Assembly (NCBI GenBank): GCA_027489375.1
Contig: JAIXZW010000012.1
Coordinates: forward strand, 186,001 to 250,000
Source of the DNA: Paracoccaceae bacterium
GTDB lineage: Bacteria; Pseudomonadota; Alphaproteobacteria; Rhodobacterales; Rhodobacteraceae
Direction: 5' to 3'
DNA length: 64,000 nt
Shown: piece by piece, positions 17,592 to 26,835 of the stretch
How positions within the stretch are numbered: the stretch's first letter is position 1
How the letters are laid out: the number at the start of each line of letters is the position of its first letter
Translations under genes and position numbers: made by a program
The notes under the pieces: model-generated
The model's database searches: none
What the model saw: the letters and a program-made list of their open reading frames with translations, nothing else
Told to the model about the DNA's origin: nothing

Positions 17592-18563
17592 TTACCAGCG
17601 CAGGACGACCGATCCCCAGGCCAGACCGCCGCCGATCGCCTCAGTCACGACAAGATCGCCCTGCTTGATCTGCCCCCGCGCCTTGCCCACCGACAGGGCA
17701 AGCGGAATAGATGCGGCCGAGGTGTTGCCGTGGTCCTGCACCGTCACGACCACGCGGTCCATCGGCACCTGCATCCGTTTCGCGGTGCCTTCGATGATGC
17801 GGATATTGGCCTGATGCGGCACGATCCAATCCACATCGCCGCCCGTCAGCCCGACCTTGTCAAGCGCGGCATGGGCGGTTTCCGCAAGCTTTTCAACGGC
17901 ATGGCGGAAGACTTCCTTGCCCTGCATCCGCAGATGGCCGGTCTGTCCGGTCGATACGCCGCCGTCGACGTAAAGAATGTCCTTGTGCCGCCCGTCCGAA
18001 TGAAGGTCGGTCGACAGGATGCCGCGATCCGCGGTCGAGCCATTGCCTTCGCCGGCCTCAAGCACAACCGCACCCGCACCATCGCCAAACAGCACACAGG
18101 TGCCACGATCAGACCAGTCCATCAGTTTCGAGAATGTCTCGGCCCCGATCACCAGAACCCGCTTGGCCTGTCCGGCGATGATCAGCGCATTGGCTTGGGA
18201 CAACGCAAAGACGAATCCCGCGCAGACCGCCTGCACGTCAAAGGCAAACCCGCGTGTCATGCCCAGATTGGCCTGAATCATCGTCGCCGCCGAAGGAAAG
18301 GTCAGATCCGCGGTCGAGGTGGCAAGGATGATCGCGTCCACATCATCCGCGACCAGCCCCGCATCCGCCAGCGCCGCCTGCGCCGCACGCGTGCCAAGGT
18401 CCGAGGTCGTCTGCCCCTCGGCCGCGAAATGCCGCCGTTCGATGCCTGACCGTGAACGGATCCATTCGTCGGTGGTTTCCACCAGCGATTCCAGTTCGGC
18501 GTTGGGAACCACTCTCTCGGGCAGGTAATGCCCGACGCCCTTAACTACGGCGCGTATCGTCAT
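17592..18563 (-). CDS. fabH: Beta-ketoacyl-ACP synthase III
   Basis: Starts fatty-acid synthesis by condensing acetyl-CoA with malonyl-ACP. The 323-residue protein has the catalytic triad Cys114 (QAVCAGF), His250 (VPHQAN) and Asn280 (DHGNTSAAS). The start at 18563 lies one base after the plsX stop (TAAAATG), so they are translationally coupled. The longer frame upstream is plsX in another frame. Confidence 0.96.
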   Translation of the reverse strand: MTIRAVVKGVGHYLPERVVPNAELESLVETTDEWIRSRSGIERRHFAAEGQTTSDLGTRAAQAALADAGLVADDVDAIILATSTADLTFPSAATMIQANLGMTRGFAFDVQAVCAGFVFALSQANALIIAGQAKRVLVIGAETFSKLMDWSDRGTCVLFGDGAGAVVLEAGEGNGSTADRGILSTDLHSDGRHKDILYVDGGVSTGQTGHLRMQGKEVFRHAVEKLAETAHAALDKVGLTGGDVDWIVPHQANIRIIEGTAKRMQVPMDRVVVTVQDHGNTSAASIPLALSVGKARGQIKQGDLVVTEAIGGGLAWGSVVLRW

Positions 18564-18564
18564 T

Positions 18565-19692
18565 TTACGTGGTCCCGCCCTCTGCCGCAGGCTGTTGTTC
18601 TGCCTGAGCCGCCTTTGCCGCGGCATCCTGCCCCGCCTGATCGGCAGACGCAACCCGCGCCGCAAGCCGTTCGAGGAAGCCCGATTTCGCCAGCCGATAG
18701 GCAAGCTGCACCGCCGCCGCCACGCCCGTCGCATCCGCCGAGCCGTGCGATTTCACCACCGTGCCGTTCAGGCCGAGGAAGACCCCGCCATTGGCCCGCC
18801 GCGGGTCGATCCGGCGCTGGAATCGCTTCAGCGTTCCCATCGCCACCGCCGCCGCGATCTTGGACCACAGACTTGCCGTGAATTCCTCGCGCAGCACGTC
18901 GGCCACCAGCTTGGCGACGCCTTCGCCGGTTTTCAGCGCGATGTTTCCGGTAAATCCATCGGTCACGATCACATCGACCTTTGCCGTGGTGATATCGCTG
19001 CCTTCGACAAAGCCGACATAATCGAAGTCGCCCACTTCCTGCAAAGCGATCAACCGCTCCTGCGCCTCTTTCAACTCGGCGCGGCCCTTGTGCTCTTCGG
19101 TGCCGACGTTCAGCAGACCGACACGTGGGCGGGTGAGGTTGAGGCTGTTGCGCGCATAGCTCGCCCCCATCGTGGCGAATTGCACCAGATCATCGGCATC
19201 CGCTTTGATATCCGCGCCCATGTCGAGCATCACGTTGAAGCCCGAAGGATTGCGCGACGGCCAGAAGCTCGCGATGGCGGGGCGGGTGATTCCCGGCAGT
19301 CGGCGCAGGCGGATCAGCGACAGCGCCATCAGCGCGCCGGTATTCCCGCAAGACACGGCCACCGCCGCATCCCCGCGCTTCACGCTTTCGATGCAGGACC
19401 ACATGCTGGTCCCTTCGCCATTGCGCATGACCTGCGCGGGCTTGTCATGCATCGTGACCACGCGCTCGGCATGGCACAACGTCACACGGCCCGCCAAGGC
19501 GGGTTCGCGGGCGATCAGGCCCGACAGCGTCGCCTCGTCCCCGTGCAGAAGAAAGGCGATGTCCGGAAAGCTTTGCGCAGAAAGCACAAGACCGGCAACA
19601 ACCGCTGCCGGTCCGCGATCTCCGCCCATCGCGTCAATGGAAATGACGACCTGCGTCGCAGCCTTGGGGTCCGGAGTGGTTCCGTTAGCCAT
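18565..19692 (-). CDS. plsX: Phosphate acyltransferase PlsX
   Basis: Makes acyl-phosphate from acyl-ACP for phospholipid synthesis. The 375-residue protein carries SIDAMGGDRGP near the N-terminus, AVSCGNTGALMALSL, and DGFTGNIALKTGEG, all family marks. A C-terminal Ala/Gln-rich tail of about 30 residues is extra. It is between rpmF and fabH, the classical fatty acid/phospholipid operon order. Confidence 0.95.
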   Translation of the reverse strand: MANGTTPDPKAATQVVISIDAMGGDRGPAAVVAGLVLSAQSFPDIAFLLHGDEATLSGLIAREPALAGRVTLCHAERVVTMHDKPAQVMRNGEGTSMWSCIESVKRGDAAVAVSCGNTGALMALSLIRLRRLPGITRPAIASFWPSRNPSGFNVMLDMGADIKADADDLVQFATMGASYARNSLNLTRPRVGLLNVGTEEHKGRAELKEAQERLIALQEVGDFDYVGFVEGSDITTAKVDVIVTDGFTGNIALKTGEGVAKLVADVLREEFTASLWSKIAAAVAMGTLKRFQRRIDPRRANGGVFLGLNGTVVKSHGSADATGVAAAVQLAYRLAKSGFLERLAARVASADQAGQDAAAKAAQAEQQPAAEGGTT

Positions 19693-19716
19693 CGTGCGAC
19701 GCGGGCAAAGAGCGGC

Positions 19717-19923
19717 TTACGCCGCGTCCTCGTCCAGATCGACTTCCTTCGCCACGGCGACGACTTCGCGGGCGTCATAATGGCCGCAAGCCGGGCAAAC
19801 GTGGTGCGGGCGCTTCAGCTCGCCGCAGTTCGAGCATTCCTGCGGATTGCCGGCGACCAGAGCATCATGCGAACGGCGCATGTTGCGACGCGAACGGGTG
19901 ACTCGGTTCTGAGGGACAGCCAT
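19717..19923 (-). CDS. rpmF: 50S ribosomal protein L32
   Basis: A 68-residue ribosomal protein starting [20 protein letters not shown], with a zinc ribbon made of CSNC and CPAC. It precedes plsX on the same strand, the usual alphaproteobacterial order, so ribosome and membrane lipid synthesis share a message. The acidic C-terminal tail DLDEDAA is typical. Confidence 0.96.
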   Translation of the reverse strand: MAVPQNRVTRSRRNMRRSHDALVAGNPQECSNCGELKRPHHVCPACGHYDAREVVAVAKEVDLDEDAA

Positions 19924-20084
19924 GTCTCAACCTCGGGTAGCGGGGACATGCCCCTGGATTTTACTTTGCGATCAGTGGGTTGCCCGCTGCATCGCGAGCG
20001 TGGTCCAGCCATCGAACGAGGCGCGGAAAATAGCGGGATTTGGCACGGGCGCAAGCCCTTTTCTTGCCTTTTCCGCGCATTGCG

Positions 20085-20663
20085 TCATTCCCCCGATTTG
20101 TCCCCGCCCAGACGGTCTTTTAACGCGGCAAGCGCGGCAAAGGGCTTGAGGTCGCCATCCTTCAGCGGTGCTTGTCCGGGGGCGGCGAAAACCGCCTCGC
20201 CAAGCTCCACGCCCTCGGCCCGCGGGTAAAGCGGCAAGGCCAGCGCCAACGCCTCCATCGCCACGACACCGAGGTCGATCACCTCGGGCAACGGCTCGAC
20301 ACTGTCATCCTCGGGCATCTCCACTTCGTCGCCTTCGGGAAAGACGAAGTCGGCGTCATAGCGGCGCTTCACGTTTTCGCCGATCTTCGTCACCACGGGC
20401 GCAAGCGATACGGAACAGGGCTGTTCCACCGTCGCCTCAAGGTCAGCCTCGAGCAGGAAATCCTGCCGGCCGAGGGGGCGCAACTCCCCCTTGAACCGGA
20501 AAACGGGCAGCGCAGTGATGCCAAGCGCCGCTGCCATCGCGGCACGGGTCGGCGCATCTGGCTTCAACTCGAAACGGACCGGCTTGCGGTTCGGCAGGCT
20601 CGCCACCCGCAACGGGTGGGCCAGCGGGCTTTCGGCAGGATCGTTCTTCGGGCTATCGGACAT
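20085..20663 (-). CDS. DUF177 (YceD-like) protein
   Basis: A 192-residue protein of the DUF177 family, which usually sits just upstream of rpmF and has been linked to 23S rRNA processing. The core has DFLLEADLEATVEQPCSVSLAPV (about 88-110), with a single Cys where the family often has CxRC, and an acidic stretch PEGDEVEMPEDDSVEPLPE. The start at 20663 has GGAAAGGAAA upstream. The 160-bp gap to rpmF may hold the rpmF promoter. Confidence 0.85.
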   Translation of the reverse strand: MSDSPKNDPAESPLAHPLRVASLPNRKPVRFELKPDAPTRAAMAAALGITALPVFRFKGELRPLGRQDFLLEADLEATVEQPCSVSLAPVVTKIGENVKRRYDADFVFPEGDEVEMPEDDSVEPLPEVIDLGVVAMEALALALPLYPRAEGVELGEAVFAAPGQAPLKDGDLKPFAALAALKDRLGGDKSGE

Positions 20664-20871
20664 GACCGTTTCCTTTCCTTGGCAAGCCGCCTTCGCCGGA
20701 TCGACCGGCTGCGGCAAGGAACTTGCCCCCCTTGTGCCCCGTTCCATTCTTGAACAACGGGCCGCTCTTGATATAAGCCAAGGGTAACAAGCCCGTGGGC
20801 CTTTGTCCCTTTGGCACTTACGTTGCCTGACGGCGCGTGACAAGCGGGGCGAAACGCAGGTGGGGGCAGGG

Positions 20872-21351
20872 ATGGGGTTCAACGCAATGGCGATGCAACG
20901 GTCGGGCCTTCGGACGGCGCGGGTCGGGCTGATCGGGTTGCTGCTGGTGATCGTGACCGCCTGCACCACGCTTTACCGCAATCACGGCTACGTTCCGACC
21001 GACGATGAATTGGCGCTGGTCCAGATCGGCGACACCCGCGAAGCCGTGACCGAAAAGATCGGCCGTCCCACCGCCTCGGGCCTTTTGAACGATGTCGGCT
21101 GGTTCTATGTGCAAAGCCGCTTCGCCTATCGCGGTGCCTTCGAACCGAAAGAGATCGAACGTCAGGTCGTCTCGATCACTTTCGACGAAGCGGGCATGGT
21201 CGCAAATGTCGAACGATTCGGCCTCGAGCGGGGCAAGGTCGTGCCGCTGTCCCGCCGCGTGACCGAGTCGAACATCAAGGGCATAAGCTTCATCACCCAA
21301 TTGCTCGGCAGCTTCGGCAAACTCGGTCCGGGCGCGATCACGGGCGAATGA
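20872..21351 (+). CDS. bamE: BamE/SmpA-family outer-membrane lipoprotein
   Basis: A lipoprotein subunit of the beta-barrel assembly machine. After a basic N-terminus and hydrophobic stretch, the lipobox is IVTAC (about residues 27-31), giving a lipidated Cys. The folded part has VPTDDELALVQIGDTREAVTEKIGRPT and WFYVQSRFAYRGAFEPKEIERQVVSITFDE, as in SmpA/OmlA proteins. The start is uncertain between 20872, 20887 and 20893; 20872 follows GGGGGCAGGG. Divergent from the DUF177 gene. Confidence 0.87.
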   Translation: MGFNAMAMQRSGLRTARVGLIGLLLVIVTACTTLYRNHGYVPTDDELALVQIGDTREAVTEKIGRPTASGLLNDVGWFYVQSRFAYRGAFEPKEIERQVVSITFDEAGMVANVERFGLERGKVVPLSRRVTESNIKGISFITQLLGSFGKLGPGAITGE

Positions 21352-21399
21352 GGCCGGACGGCGCTGCGGACACTGCCGCAGCGTTTCGGGCCGACTGCT

Positions 21400-21792
21400 T
21401 CAGTCCTCGGGTTCGAATTTCAGCGCCACGCCGTTGATGCAATAGCGCAGGCCGGTCGGGGCGGGGCCATCGGGGAAGACATGGCCCAGATGCGCGTCGC
21501 AGCGGTTGCAATGCACCTCGGTCCGCCGCATCCAGAGCGTCCGGTCCTCCTGTTCGCCCACCATCTCGGGGTCGATCGGCTGGTAGAACGAGGGCCAGCC
21601 GGTGCCGCTGTCGAACTTCGTGTTCTGGTCGAAGAGCGGTGCGCCGCAGCAGACGCAGATGTAGGTGCCTGCGTCTTTCGGGAAATTGTCATGGGTAAAG
21701 GCGCGTTCGGTCGCGTGCTTGCGCGTGACCTTATAGGCCAGCTCCGGCAGCATCGCCCGCCATTCCGCATCCGATTTCACGACCTTGTCCAT
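21400..21792 (-). CDS. msrB: Peptide-methionine (R)-S-oxide reductase MsrB
   Basis: Repairs the R-epimer of methionine sulfoxide. The 130-residue protein shows [10 protein letters not shown], zinc-binding CVCC and CNRC pairs, the [10 protein letters not shown] loop and catalytic Cys118 in RYCINGVAL. The start at 21792 has GGAGAGG upstream; the longer frame crosses the divergent olsB leader. Cytosolic, with no signal peptide. Confidence 0.95.
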   Translation of the reverse strand: MDKVVKSDAEWRAMLPELAYKVTRKHATERAFTHDNFPKDAGTYICVCCGAPLFDQNTKFDSGTGWPSFYQPIDPEMVGEQEDRTLWMRRTEVHCNRCDAHLGHVFPDGPAPTGLRYCINGVALKFEPED

Positions 21793-21892
21793 ACGCCTCT
21801 CCCATGCCAACGCGCTTGCGGGCCGCGCCCACAGCCTGCCATATCTAGCCCCGCCACAGCGTGACACCAAGGGAAAGGAGGGGCAAGAGATC

Positions 21893-22600
21893 GTGACCAC
21901 CCCGCTCGCCCTCGGCCGTTACCGCATGGAACGCGACAGCGCCGCAGCCCTTTCCTTGCGTGCGATCTGCTTCCGCAACGGGGCGAGCGACGCGGATGCG
22001 CTGGATGCCACCTGCGACCACTGGACCGTTGTCGATGGCACCACGGGCGAAACCGTCGCCGCCTTCCGCATCCTGCTGATCCCCGATGCCGCAGGGCTTG
22101 CGGGCAGCTATTCCGCCCGCTTCTACGACCTCTCGCGCCTTGCCACCCTTAGCGGCCCATATCTCGAACTTGGCCGCTTCTGCCTGCATCCCGACCGGCA
22201 TGACCCCGATATCCTGCGCCTTGCATGGGCGGGGCTGGCGCGGATCGTGGACGGGCAGGGGGTGCAACTCCTGTTCGGCTGCTCCTCCTTCCACGGCACC
22301 GATCCCGCGCCGCATCTCGACGCCCTGGCGCAGCTTTCGCGGCACATCGCCCCGCCCGACCGCGCCCCGCAAAGACGGGCCGGGGCGCTGGACCTGCCGA
22401 CCCATAGCCCCGACCCGAAGCGTGCCCTTGCCGCCATGCCGCCGCTCTTGCGCACCTATCTGGCGATGGGCGGATGGGTCAGCGACCATGCGGTGATCGA
22501 CCGCGACCTTCACACCCTCCACGTCTTTACCGGCGTTGAAATCGCCCGCATCCCGCCCGCCCGCGCCCGACTTCTGCGCGCGCTCGTCACCCAAGCCTGA
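21893..22600 (+). CDS. olsB: Ornithine lipid synthase N-acyltransferase OlsB
   Basis: A 235-residue GNAT-type acyltransferase that adds a 3-hydroxyacyl chain from ACP to ornithine, the first step of ornithine lipid synthesis. Family marks include [21 protein letters not shown], the [29 protein letters not shown] core and [13 protein letters not shown]. The start is GTG at 21893 with AAAGGAGGGG about 10 bp upstream. OlsA, the second enzyme, is not in the window. The next gene (ABC-F) starts 36 bp later. Confidence 0.85.
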   Translation: MTTPLALGRYRMERDSAAALSLRAICFRNGASDADALDATCDHWTVVDGTTGETVAAFRILLIPDAAGLAGSYSARFYDLSRLATLSGPYLELGRFCLHPDRHDPDILRLAWAGLARIVDGQGVQLLFGCSSFHGTDPAPHLDALAQLSRHIAPPDRAPQRRAGALDLPTHSPDPKRALAAMPPLLRTYLAMGGWVSDHAVIDRDLHTLHVFTGVEIARIPPARARLLRALVTQA

Positions 22601-22636
22601 TTGACCTTCGCGCGCCGCCCGACTAACCCCACCGGC

Positions 22637-24445
22637 ATGGCACGCGCACCCCTTCTCCAGCTTTCCGGCATCTCGCTCACCTTCGGCGGCAATCCCGTTT
22701 TCGACGGGCTCGACCTCGTGGTGCAACCCAATGACCGCGTGGCCCTTGTCGGGCGCAACGGGTCGGGCAAATCCACGCTGATGAAGGTGATGGCAGGCCT
22801 TGTCGAACCCGACCAAGGCGCCCGCGTCGTCCCCCCCGGCGTGACCGTGGGCTATATGGAACAGGACCCTGACCTGTCGGGCTATGAAACCTTGGGCGAT
22901 TACGCGGCCTCGGCCTTGGCCGAGTCCGAATCCTACCGCGTCGCGATGGTGGCCGAGGGGTTGAAGTTCCGCCCCGAAACCCCCGTTGCCACCGCATCGG
23001 GCGGGGAACGCCGCCGCGCCGCGCTGGCGAAACTTCTGGCCGAAGCGCCCGAGTTGATGCTGCTCGACGAACCGACCAACCACCTCGACATCCAAGCCAT
23101 CGAATGGCTCGAGGCCGAGCTGTCCACCACCCGCACCGCATTCGTCCTCATCTCGCACGACCGCGCCTTCCTGCGCGCGCTGACCCGCGCCACCCTCTGG
23201 ATCGACCGGGGCGAGGTGCGCCGCCGCGAATCGGGCTTCGACGGGTTCGAGGAATGGCGCGAAACGGTCTGGGCCGAAGAGGACGAGGCCCGCCACAAGC
23301 TCGAACGCAAGATCAAGGCCGAAGCGAAATGGGCGGTCGAGGGCATCTCGGCCCGCCGCAAGCGCAATCAGGGCCGCGTCCGCGCCCTTGCCGCGCTGCG
23401 CGAGGAACGCTCCTCGATGATCCGCCGCCAAGGCACCGCCGCGATGGAATTCGAATCCGGCACTACCTCGGGCAAGCGGGTGATCGAAGCCAAGGGCCTG
23501 ACCAAGGTCTATGGCGACAAGACGATCATAAAGGATTTCGACCTGCGCGTGCTGCGCGGCGACCGCGTGGCCTTTGTCGGCCCCAATGGCGTGGGCAAGA
23601 CGACCCTGCTGAAGATGCTGGTGGGCGAGGTGGCCCCCGATCAGGGCACGGTCACGCTCGGCACCAATCTCGACATCGCCGTGTTCGACCAGACCCGCGC
23701 GCAGCTCGACCCCGAAGCCTCGCTCTGGGACAACTTGACGGGCGATCCCACCATGCGCGTCTCGGGCGCGTCGGATCAGGTGATGGTGCGCGGGAACCCG
23801 AAGCACGTGGTCGCCTATCTCAAGGATTTCCTGTTTGACGAACGGCAGGCCCGCGCTCCCGTGCGGTCCCTTTCGGGTGGGGAAAAGGCGCGTCTCCTGC
23901 TGGCCAAGCTGATGGCGCGGCCCTCGAACCTTTTGATCCTCGACGAACCGACCAACGACCTTGACGTCGAAACGCTGGACCTGTTGCAGGATATCCTTGG
24001 CGACTATGACGGCACGGTCCTTCTGGTCAGCCACGACCGCGACTTCATCGACCGCGTGGCCACGGCGACCGTCGCACTCGAAGGCAACGGCCGCGCCACG
24101 GTCTATCCCGGCGGTTGGTCCGACTATGCCGCCCAACGCCCCGCGGCCGAGGCCGAGGCCGAGCGCAACGCCAACAAGACCCCCGCCCAGATCAGGGCCG
24201 AGGCAAAGCCCGCCGCCAAGGCGGACGGCCTCTCATTCACCGAACGCAAGAAGCTCGACGCGCTCCCCGCCCAGATCGAACGGATCGAGGCCGAGATCGC
24301 CAAGCTCTCCGACTACCTCGCAGCGCCCGACCTCTTCACCAAGGAACCGCTGAAATTCCGCAAAGCGACAGAGGCCCTGGCCGAACGCCAAGCCGCCCTT
24401 GCCGCCGCCGAGGAAGAATGGCTCAATCTCGCCGAGCGCGCCTAG
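22637..24445 (+). CDS. ABC-F ATPase, Uup-like
   Basis: A 602-residue soluble protein with two ABC domains. The first has Walker A GRNGSGKST, signature ASGGE and Walker B LLDEPTNHLD; the second has GPNGVGKTT, LSGGE and ILDEPTNDLD. A charged linker (about 205-265) lies between, and the end carries a coiled coil typical of Uup. ABC-F proteins act on ribosomes or, for Uup, in DNA/ribosome stress. No membrane segments, so not a transporter. The first signature has Ala for Leu. Confidence 0.9.
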   Translation: MARAPLLQLSGISLTFGGNPVFDGLDLVVQPNDRVALVGRNGSGKSTLMKVMAGLVEPDQGARVVPPGVTVGYMEQDPDLSGYETLGDYAASALAESESYRVAMVAEGLKFRPETPVATASGGERRRAALAKLLAEAPELMLLDEPTNHLDIQAIEWLEAELSTTRTAFVLISHDRAFLRALTRATLWIDRGEVRRRESGFDGFEEWRETVWAEEDEARHKLERKIKAEAKWAVEGISARRKRNQGRVRALAALREERSSMIRRQGTAAMEFESGTTSGKRVIEAKGLTKVYGDKTIIKDFDLRVLRGDRVAFVGPNGVGKTTLLKMLVGEVAPDQGTVTLGTNLDIAVFDQTRAQLDPEASLWDNLTGDPTMRVSGASDQVMVRGNPKHVVAYLKDFLFDERQARAPVRSLSGGEKARLLLAKLMARPSNLLILDEPTNDLDVETLDLLQDILGDYDGTVLLVSHDRDFIDRVATATVALEGNGRATVYPGGWSDYAAQRPAAEAEAERNANKTPAQIRAEAKPAAKADGLSFTERKKLDALPAQIERIEAEIAKLSDYLAAPDLFTKEPLKFRKATEALAERQAALAAAEEEWLNLAERA

Positions 24446-24514
24446 TTCCCGCGCTTCGGTAAAAATCTGACATTCTCCAATGCCTTGAGCGACGTTCCGC
24501 CAAGTGCACGCGCA

Positions 24515-24529
24515 TTAATGTGTGTTAAT
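24515..24529. repeat. TTAA-N6-TTAAT motif upstream of the barrel protein
   Basis: TTAATGTGTGTTAAT forms a short inverted repeat (ATTAA/TTAAT arms) about 140 bp ahead of the outer-membrane protein start. It is close to a CtrA box but with 6 rather than 7 bases between half-sites. A binding site for some regulator is possible. Confidence 0.3.
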
Positions 24530-24667
24530 CCGCGCATCGCGCAGCGCCCTGCGCAGGCGCGATCTTACCTCCCTTGTTTCTCAATTCGATAGCCGACAGG
24601 TGTGAACTGTCTGGCGGTCCCACCTCCTATCAGAAGGGCCGTCGATGGAACATGAAGGAGAGACAGA

Positions 24668-25291
24668 ATGATGAAACTCGCAGTGCTATCGGTTGCCGTC
24701 CTCGGCGCGGCCCCTGCCTTTGCGGGCGGTCCGGTGATCGTTGCGGATGACGCGGTCGTGTCCAGCCCGGCGCCGGTTGCCATGCAGAAGCCTTCGGGCG
24801 ACTGGGGCGGTTTCTACGCCGGTGGCCAGCTCGGCTACGGCTCGGTCGGGGGGGAAAGCGTCCTCGACAATACGTTCAACTTCGGCGGCGACGGCTGGCT
24901 CGGCGGCGCGCATGCGGGCTACCGCATGGATTTCGGCACCTTCGTCGCCGGGGCCGAGGTCGCCTATGACCTGACCAATATCGAAATCGGCGACGGCTCT
25001 GCAGGCGATGGCAGCTTCGACAACATGGCCAGCCTCAAGCTGACCGGCGGCATCGACTTCGGCCAGTGGCTCGGCTACGGCGCCGTGGGTATGAGCCGCG
25101 TCGGAGCCGATTTCAGCGGCACCGTTTCCGGTGACGATGGCGTCGACGGCCGCTTCGCCGGTCTTGGCGCGGAATATGCGGTCAGCGACACGATGTCCGT
25201 CGGTGGCGAACTGCTCCAGCACAAATTCGAGGCCGACTTCGGTGACTTCGACATGACGACGGTTCAGGCCAAGGTCAACTTCCGCTTCTGA
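24668..25291 (+). CDS. Small outer-membrane beta-barrel protein
   Basis: A 207-residue secreted protein. Signal peptide MMKLAVLSVAVLGAAPAFA with cleavage near residue 19, then GDWGGFYAGGQLGYGS, the common start of an 8-strand opacity-like barrel, with alternating Gly/aromatic strands. It ends in QAKVNFRF; the final Phe is the BAM sorting signal. AAGGAGAG precedes the start. The 220-bp leader has CTCCT (24624-24628), complementary to AGGAG in the ribosome site, so the start could be occluded. An intrinsic hairpin follows. Confidence 0.88.
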   Translation: MMKLAVLSVAVLGAAPAFAGGPVIVADDAVVSSPAPVAMQKPSGDWGGFYAGGQLGYGSVGGESVLDNTFNFGGDGWLGGAHAGYRMDFGTFVAGAEVAYDLTNIEIGDGSAGDGSFDNMASLKLTGGIDFGQWLGYGAVGMSRVGADFSGTVSGDDGVDGRFAGLGAEYAVSDTMSVGGELLQHKFEADFGDFDMTTVQAKVNFRF

Positions 25292-25300
25292 ACGCGGCGA

Positions 25301-25325
25301 GGGCGGGCACAATGCCCGCCCTTTT
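25301..25325. terminator. Terminator after the barrel protein
   Basis: GGGCGGG (25301-25307) and CCCGCCC (25315-25321) with loop CACAATG, followed by TTTTC on the plus strand. It overlaps the end of the convergent decarboxylase gene. Confidence 0.85.
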
Positions 25326-26704
25326 CACATCAGTTCCGCCACGACCTGCGGAATGGTCATCACATCCGTCCGCGTGCAGTCGAACTGCCCCACCTGAACC
25401 CGGATGACGAAGCGCCCCTGATGCCGCGTCTGCGTCAGGTAGATCCGCCCGTCATCGTTGATCCGCGCGAGCAGCGCCTCGGTCGCCGACTCCTCCGCCA
25501 GCGCAAAGGTGAACAGCGACAGCGAAGGCTCCGTGACGATCTCCACCCCTTCGATCTGCGCCAGCGCATCCCGCGCCTCACGCGCCCATGCCACATGGTT
25601 GCGGATGCGCGCACGCAAGCCTTCAAGCCCATAGGCCCGCAGCGTGAACCACAGCTTCAACGCGCGGAACCGCCGCCCCAGTGGCACGGTCCATTCGTTG
25701 AAATTGGTGATCTCCTCGCGCCCCGCGGTTTCAAGATAGGTGGGCCGCAGCCCCAACGTCTTTATCTGCGGGGCAGGGTCCGCAAGGAACTGCACCGCAC
25801 AGTCGAACTGCGCCCCCAGCCATTTATGCGGGTTGAAGACGATGGAATCGGCCCCCTCCACCCCCGCCCACAACTCGCGGAACTCGGGGCAGATCATCGC
25901 CGACCCCGCCCAGGCCGCATCGACATGCACGGGCAGGCCGTGGGATTTCGCCACCGCGATGCAATCCGCGATCCGGTCGAAGGCCCCCACGCTGGTGCCA
26001 CCCGCGCAAAGCACCACGCCCGCCGGAACGAAGCCTTCCTTCAGATCCGCCGCAATCGCCCCCGCCAGCGCCCCCGGCTTCATCGAAAGCCGCCCGTCGG
26101 TCGGCACCTTCACAAGGTTCTCCTGACCGATCCCCGCGATACGCACGGCCTTGTCCACGCTGGAATGCGTCTCGGCACTTGCGTAAAGCCGCAGACGCGG
26201 CTGCCCCGACAGCCCCTCGCGCAGCCCCGCCCAGCCCAAGGCCCGCTCGCGCATCGTCAGCACCGCCGAAAGCGTGGCCGTGGTGGCGCTGTCATGGATC
26301 GTTCCGGTAAAGCTGTCCGGCAACCCCAGCGCCTGCGCCAGCCACGAGACCATCACCTCTTCCACCTCGGTCGCGGCGGGCGAGGTTTGCCAGAGCATCC
26401 CCTGACTTGCGATGGCATTGGCAAGCTGTTCCGCCAGCATCGACGCGGGCGAGGCATTGGCCGGAAAATAGGCAAAGAAGCGCGGGTGCTGCCAATGGGT
26501 CATGCCCTCGGGGATGATCCGCTCGAAATCGGCGAAGATCGCCTCCATCGGTTCCGCAGTCTCGGGCGGGGCAGGGGAAAGCTGCGCCGCAATCGCCCCC
26601 GGTATCAGGGGCGCGCGCACGGGACGGTCGCGCAATCCGGCATGGTAGCCATGCGCCCAGTCGGCGGCCCGCTTCGACCAGTCGCGCAACTCGTCATGAT
26701 TCAT
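25325..26704 (-). CDS. PLP-dependent group II decarboxylase (aromatic amino acid type)
   Basis: A 459-residue enzyme of the aromatic-L-amino-acid decarboxylase family. Marks are [15 protein letters not shown], the cofactor His in [12 protein letters not shown], Asp in HVDAAWAG and the PLP Lys in [13 protein letters not shown]. It could act on tryptophan, phenylalanine, tyrosine or a related acid; the substrate cannot be read from sequence. No transporter or oxidase is adjacent. Start at 26704, with an in-frame extension upstream judged non-coding. Confidence 0.88.
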   Translation of the reverse strand: MNHDELRDWSKRAADWAHGYHAGLRDRPVRAPLIPGAIAAQLSPAPPETAEPMEAIFADFERIIPEGMTHWQHPRFFAYFPANASPASMLAEQLANAIASQGMLWQTSPAATEVEEVMVSWLAQALGLPDSFTGTIHDSATTATLSAVLTMRERALGWAGLREGLSGQPRLRLYASAETHSSVDKAVRIAGIGQENLVKVPTDGRLSMKPGALAGAIAADLKEGFVPAGVVLCAGGTSVGAFDRIADCIAVAKSHGLPVHVDAAWAGSAMICPEFRELWAGVEGADSIVFNPHKWLGAQFDCAVQFLADPAPQIKTLGLRPTYLETAGREEITNFNEWTVPLGRRFRALKLWFTLRAYGLEGLRARIRNHVAWAREARDALAQIEGVEIVTEPSLSLFTFALAEESATEALLARINDDGRIYLTQTRHQGRFVIRVQVGQFDCTRTDVMTIPQVVAELM

Positions 26705-26835
26705 CGGCTTCCCCCCGCTTTTCCGGCGCGAGAAAGGCACGCCCCGCTTGCCCGTGCAAGCCCGCATGCGGATACACGTTTTCAAGCCTTTGCGAAGTTG
26801 CTAGACCGCGCCACGAACGGCCCGAGGGGAAGAGA

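Noticed and set aside
21845..24136. A 763-codon open frame on the minus strand opposite olsB and the ABC-F gene
   Set aside because: It is antisense to two well-recognised genes and its translation is His/Gly/Arg-rich with no family resemblance. Long antisense frames are expected at this GC content.
24515..24529. CtrA box ahead of the outer-membrane barrel gene
   Set aside because: The two TTAA half-sites are 6 bp apart while the CtrA consensus needs 7. Kept only as an unnamed inverted repeat.
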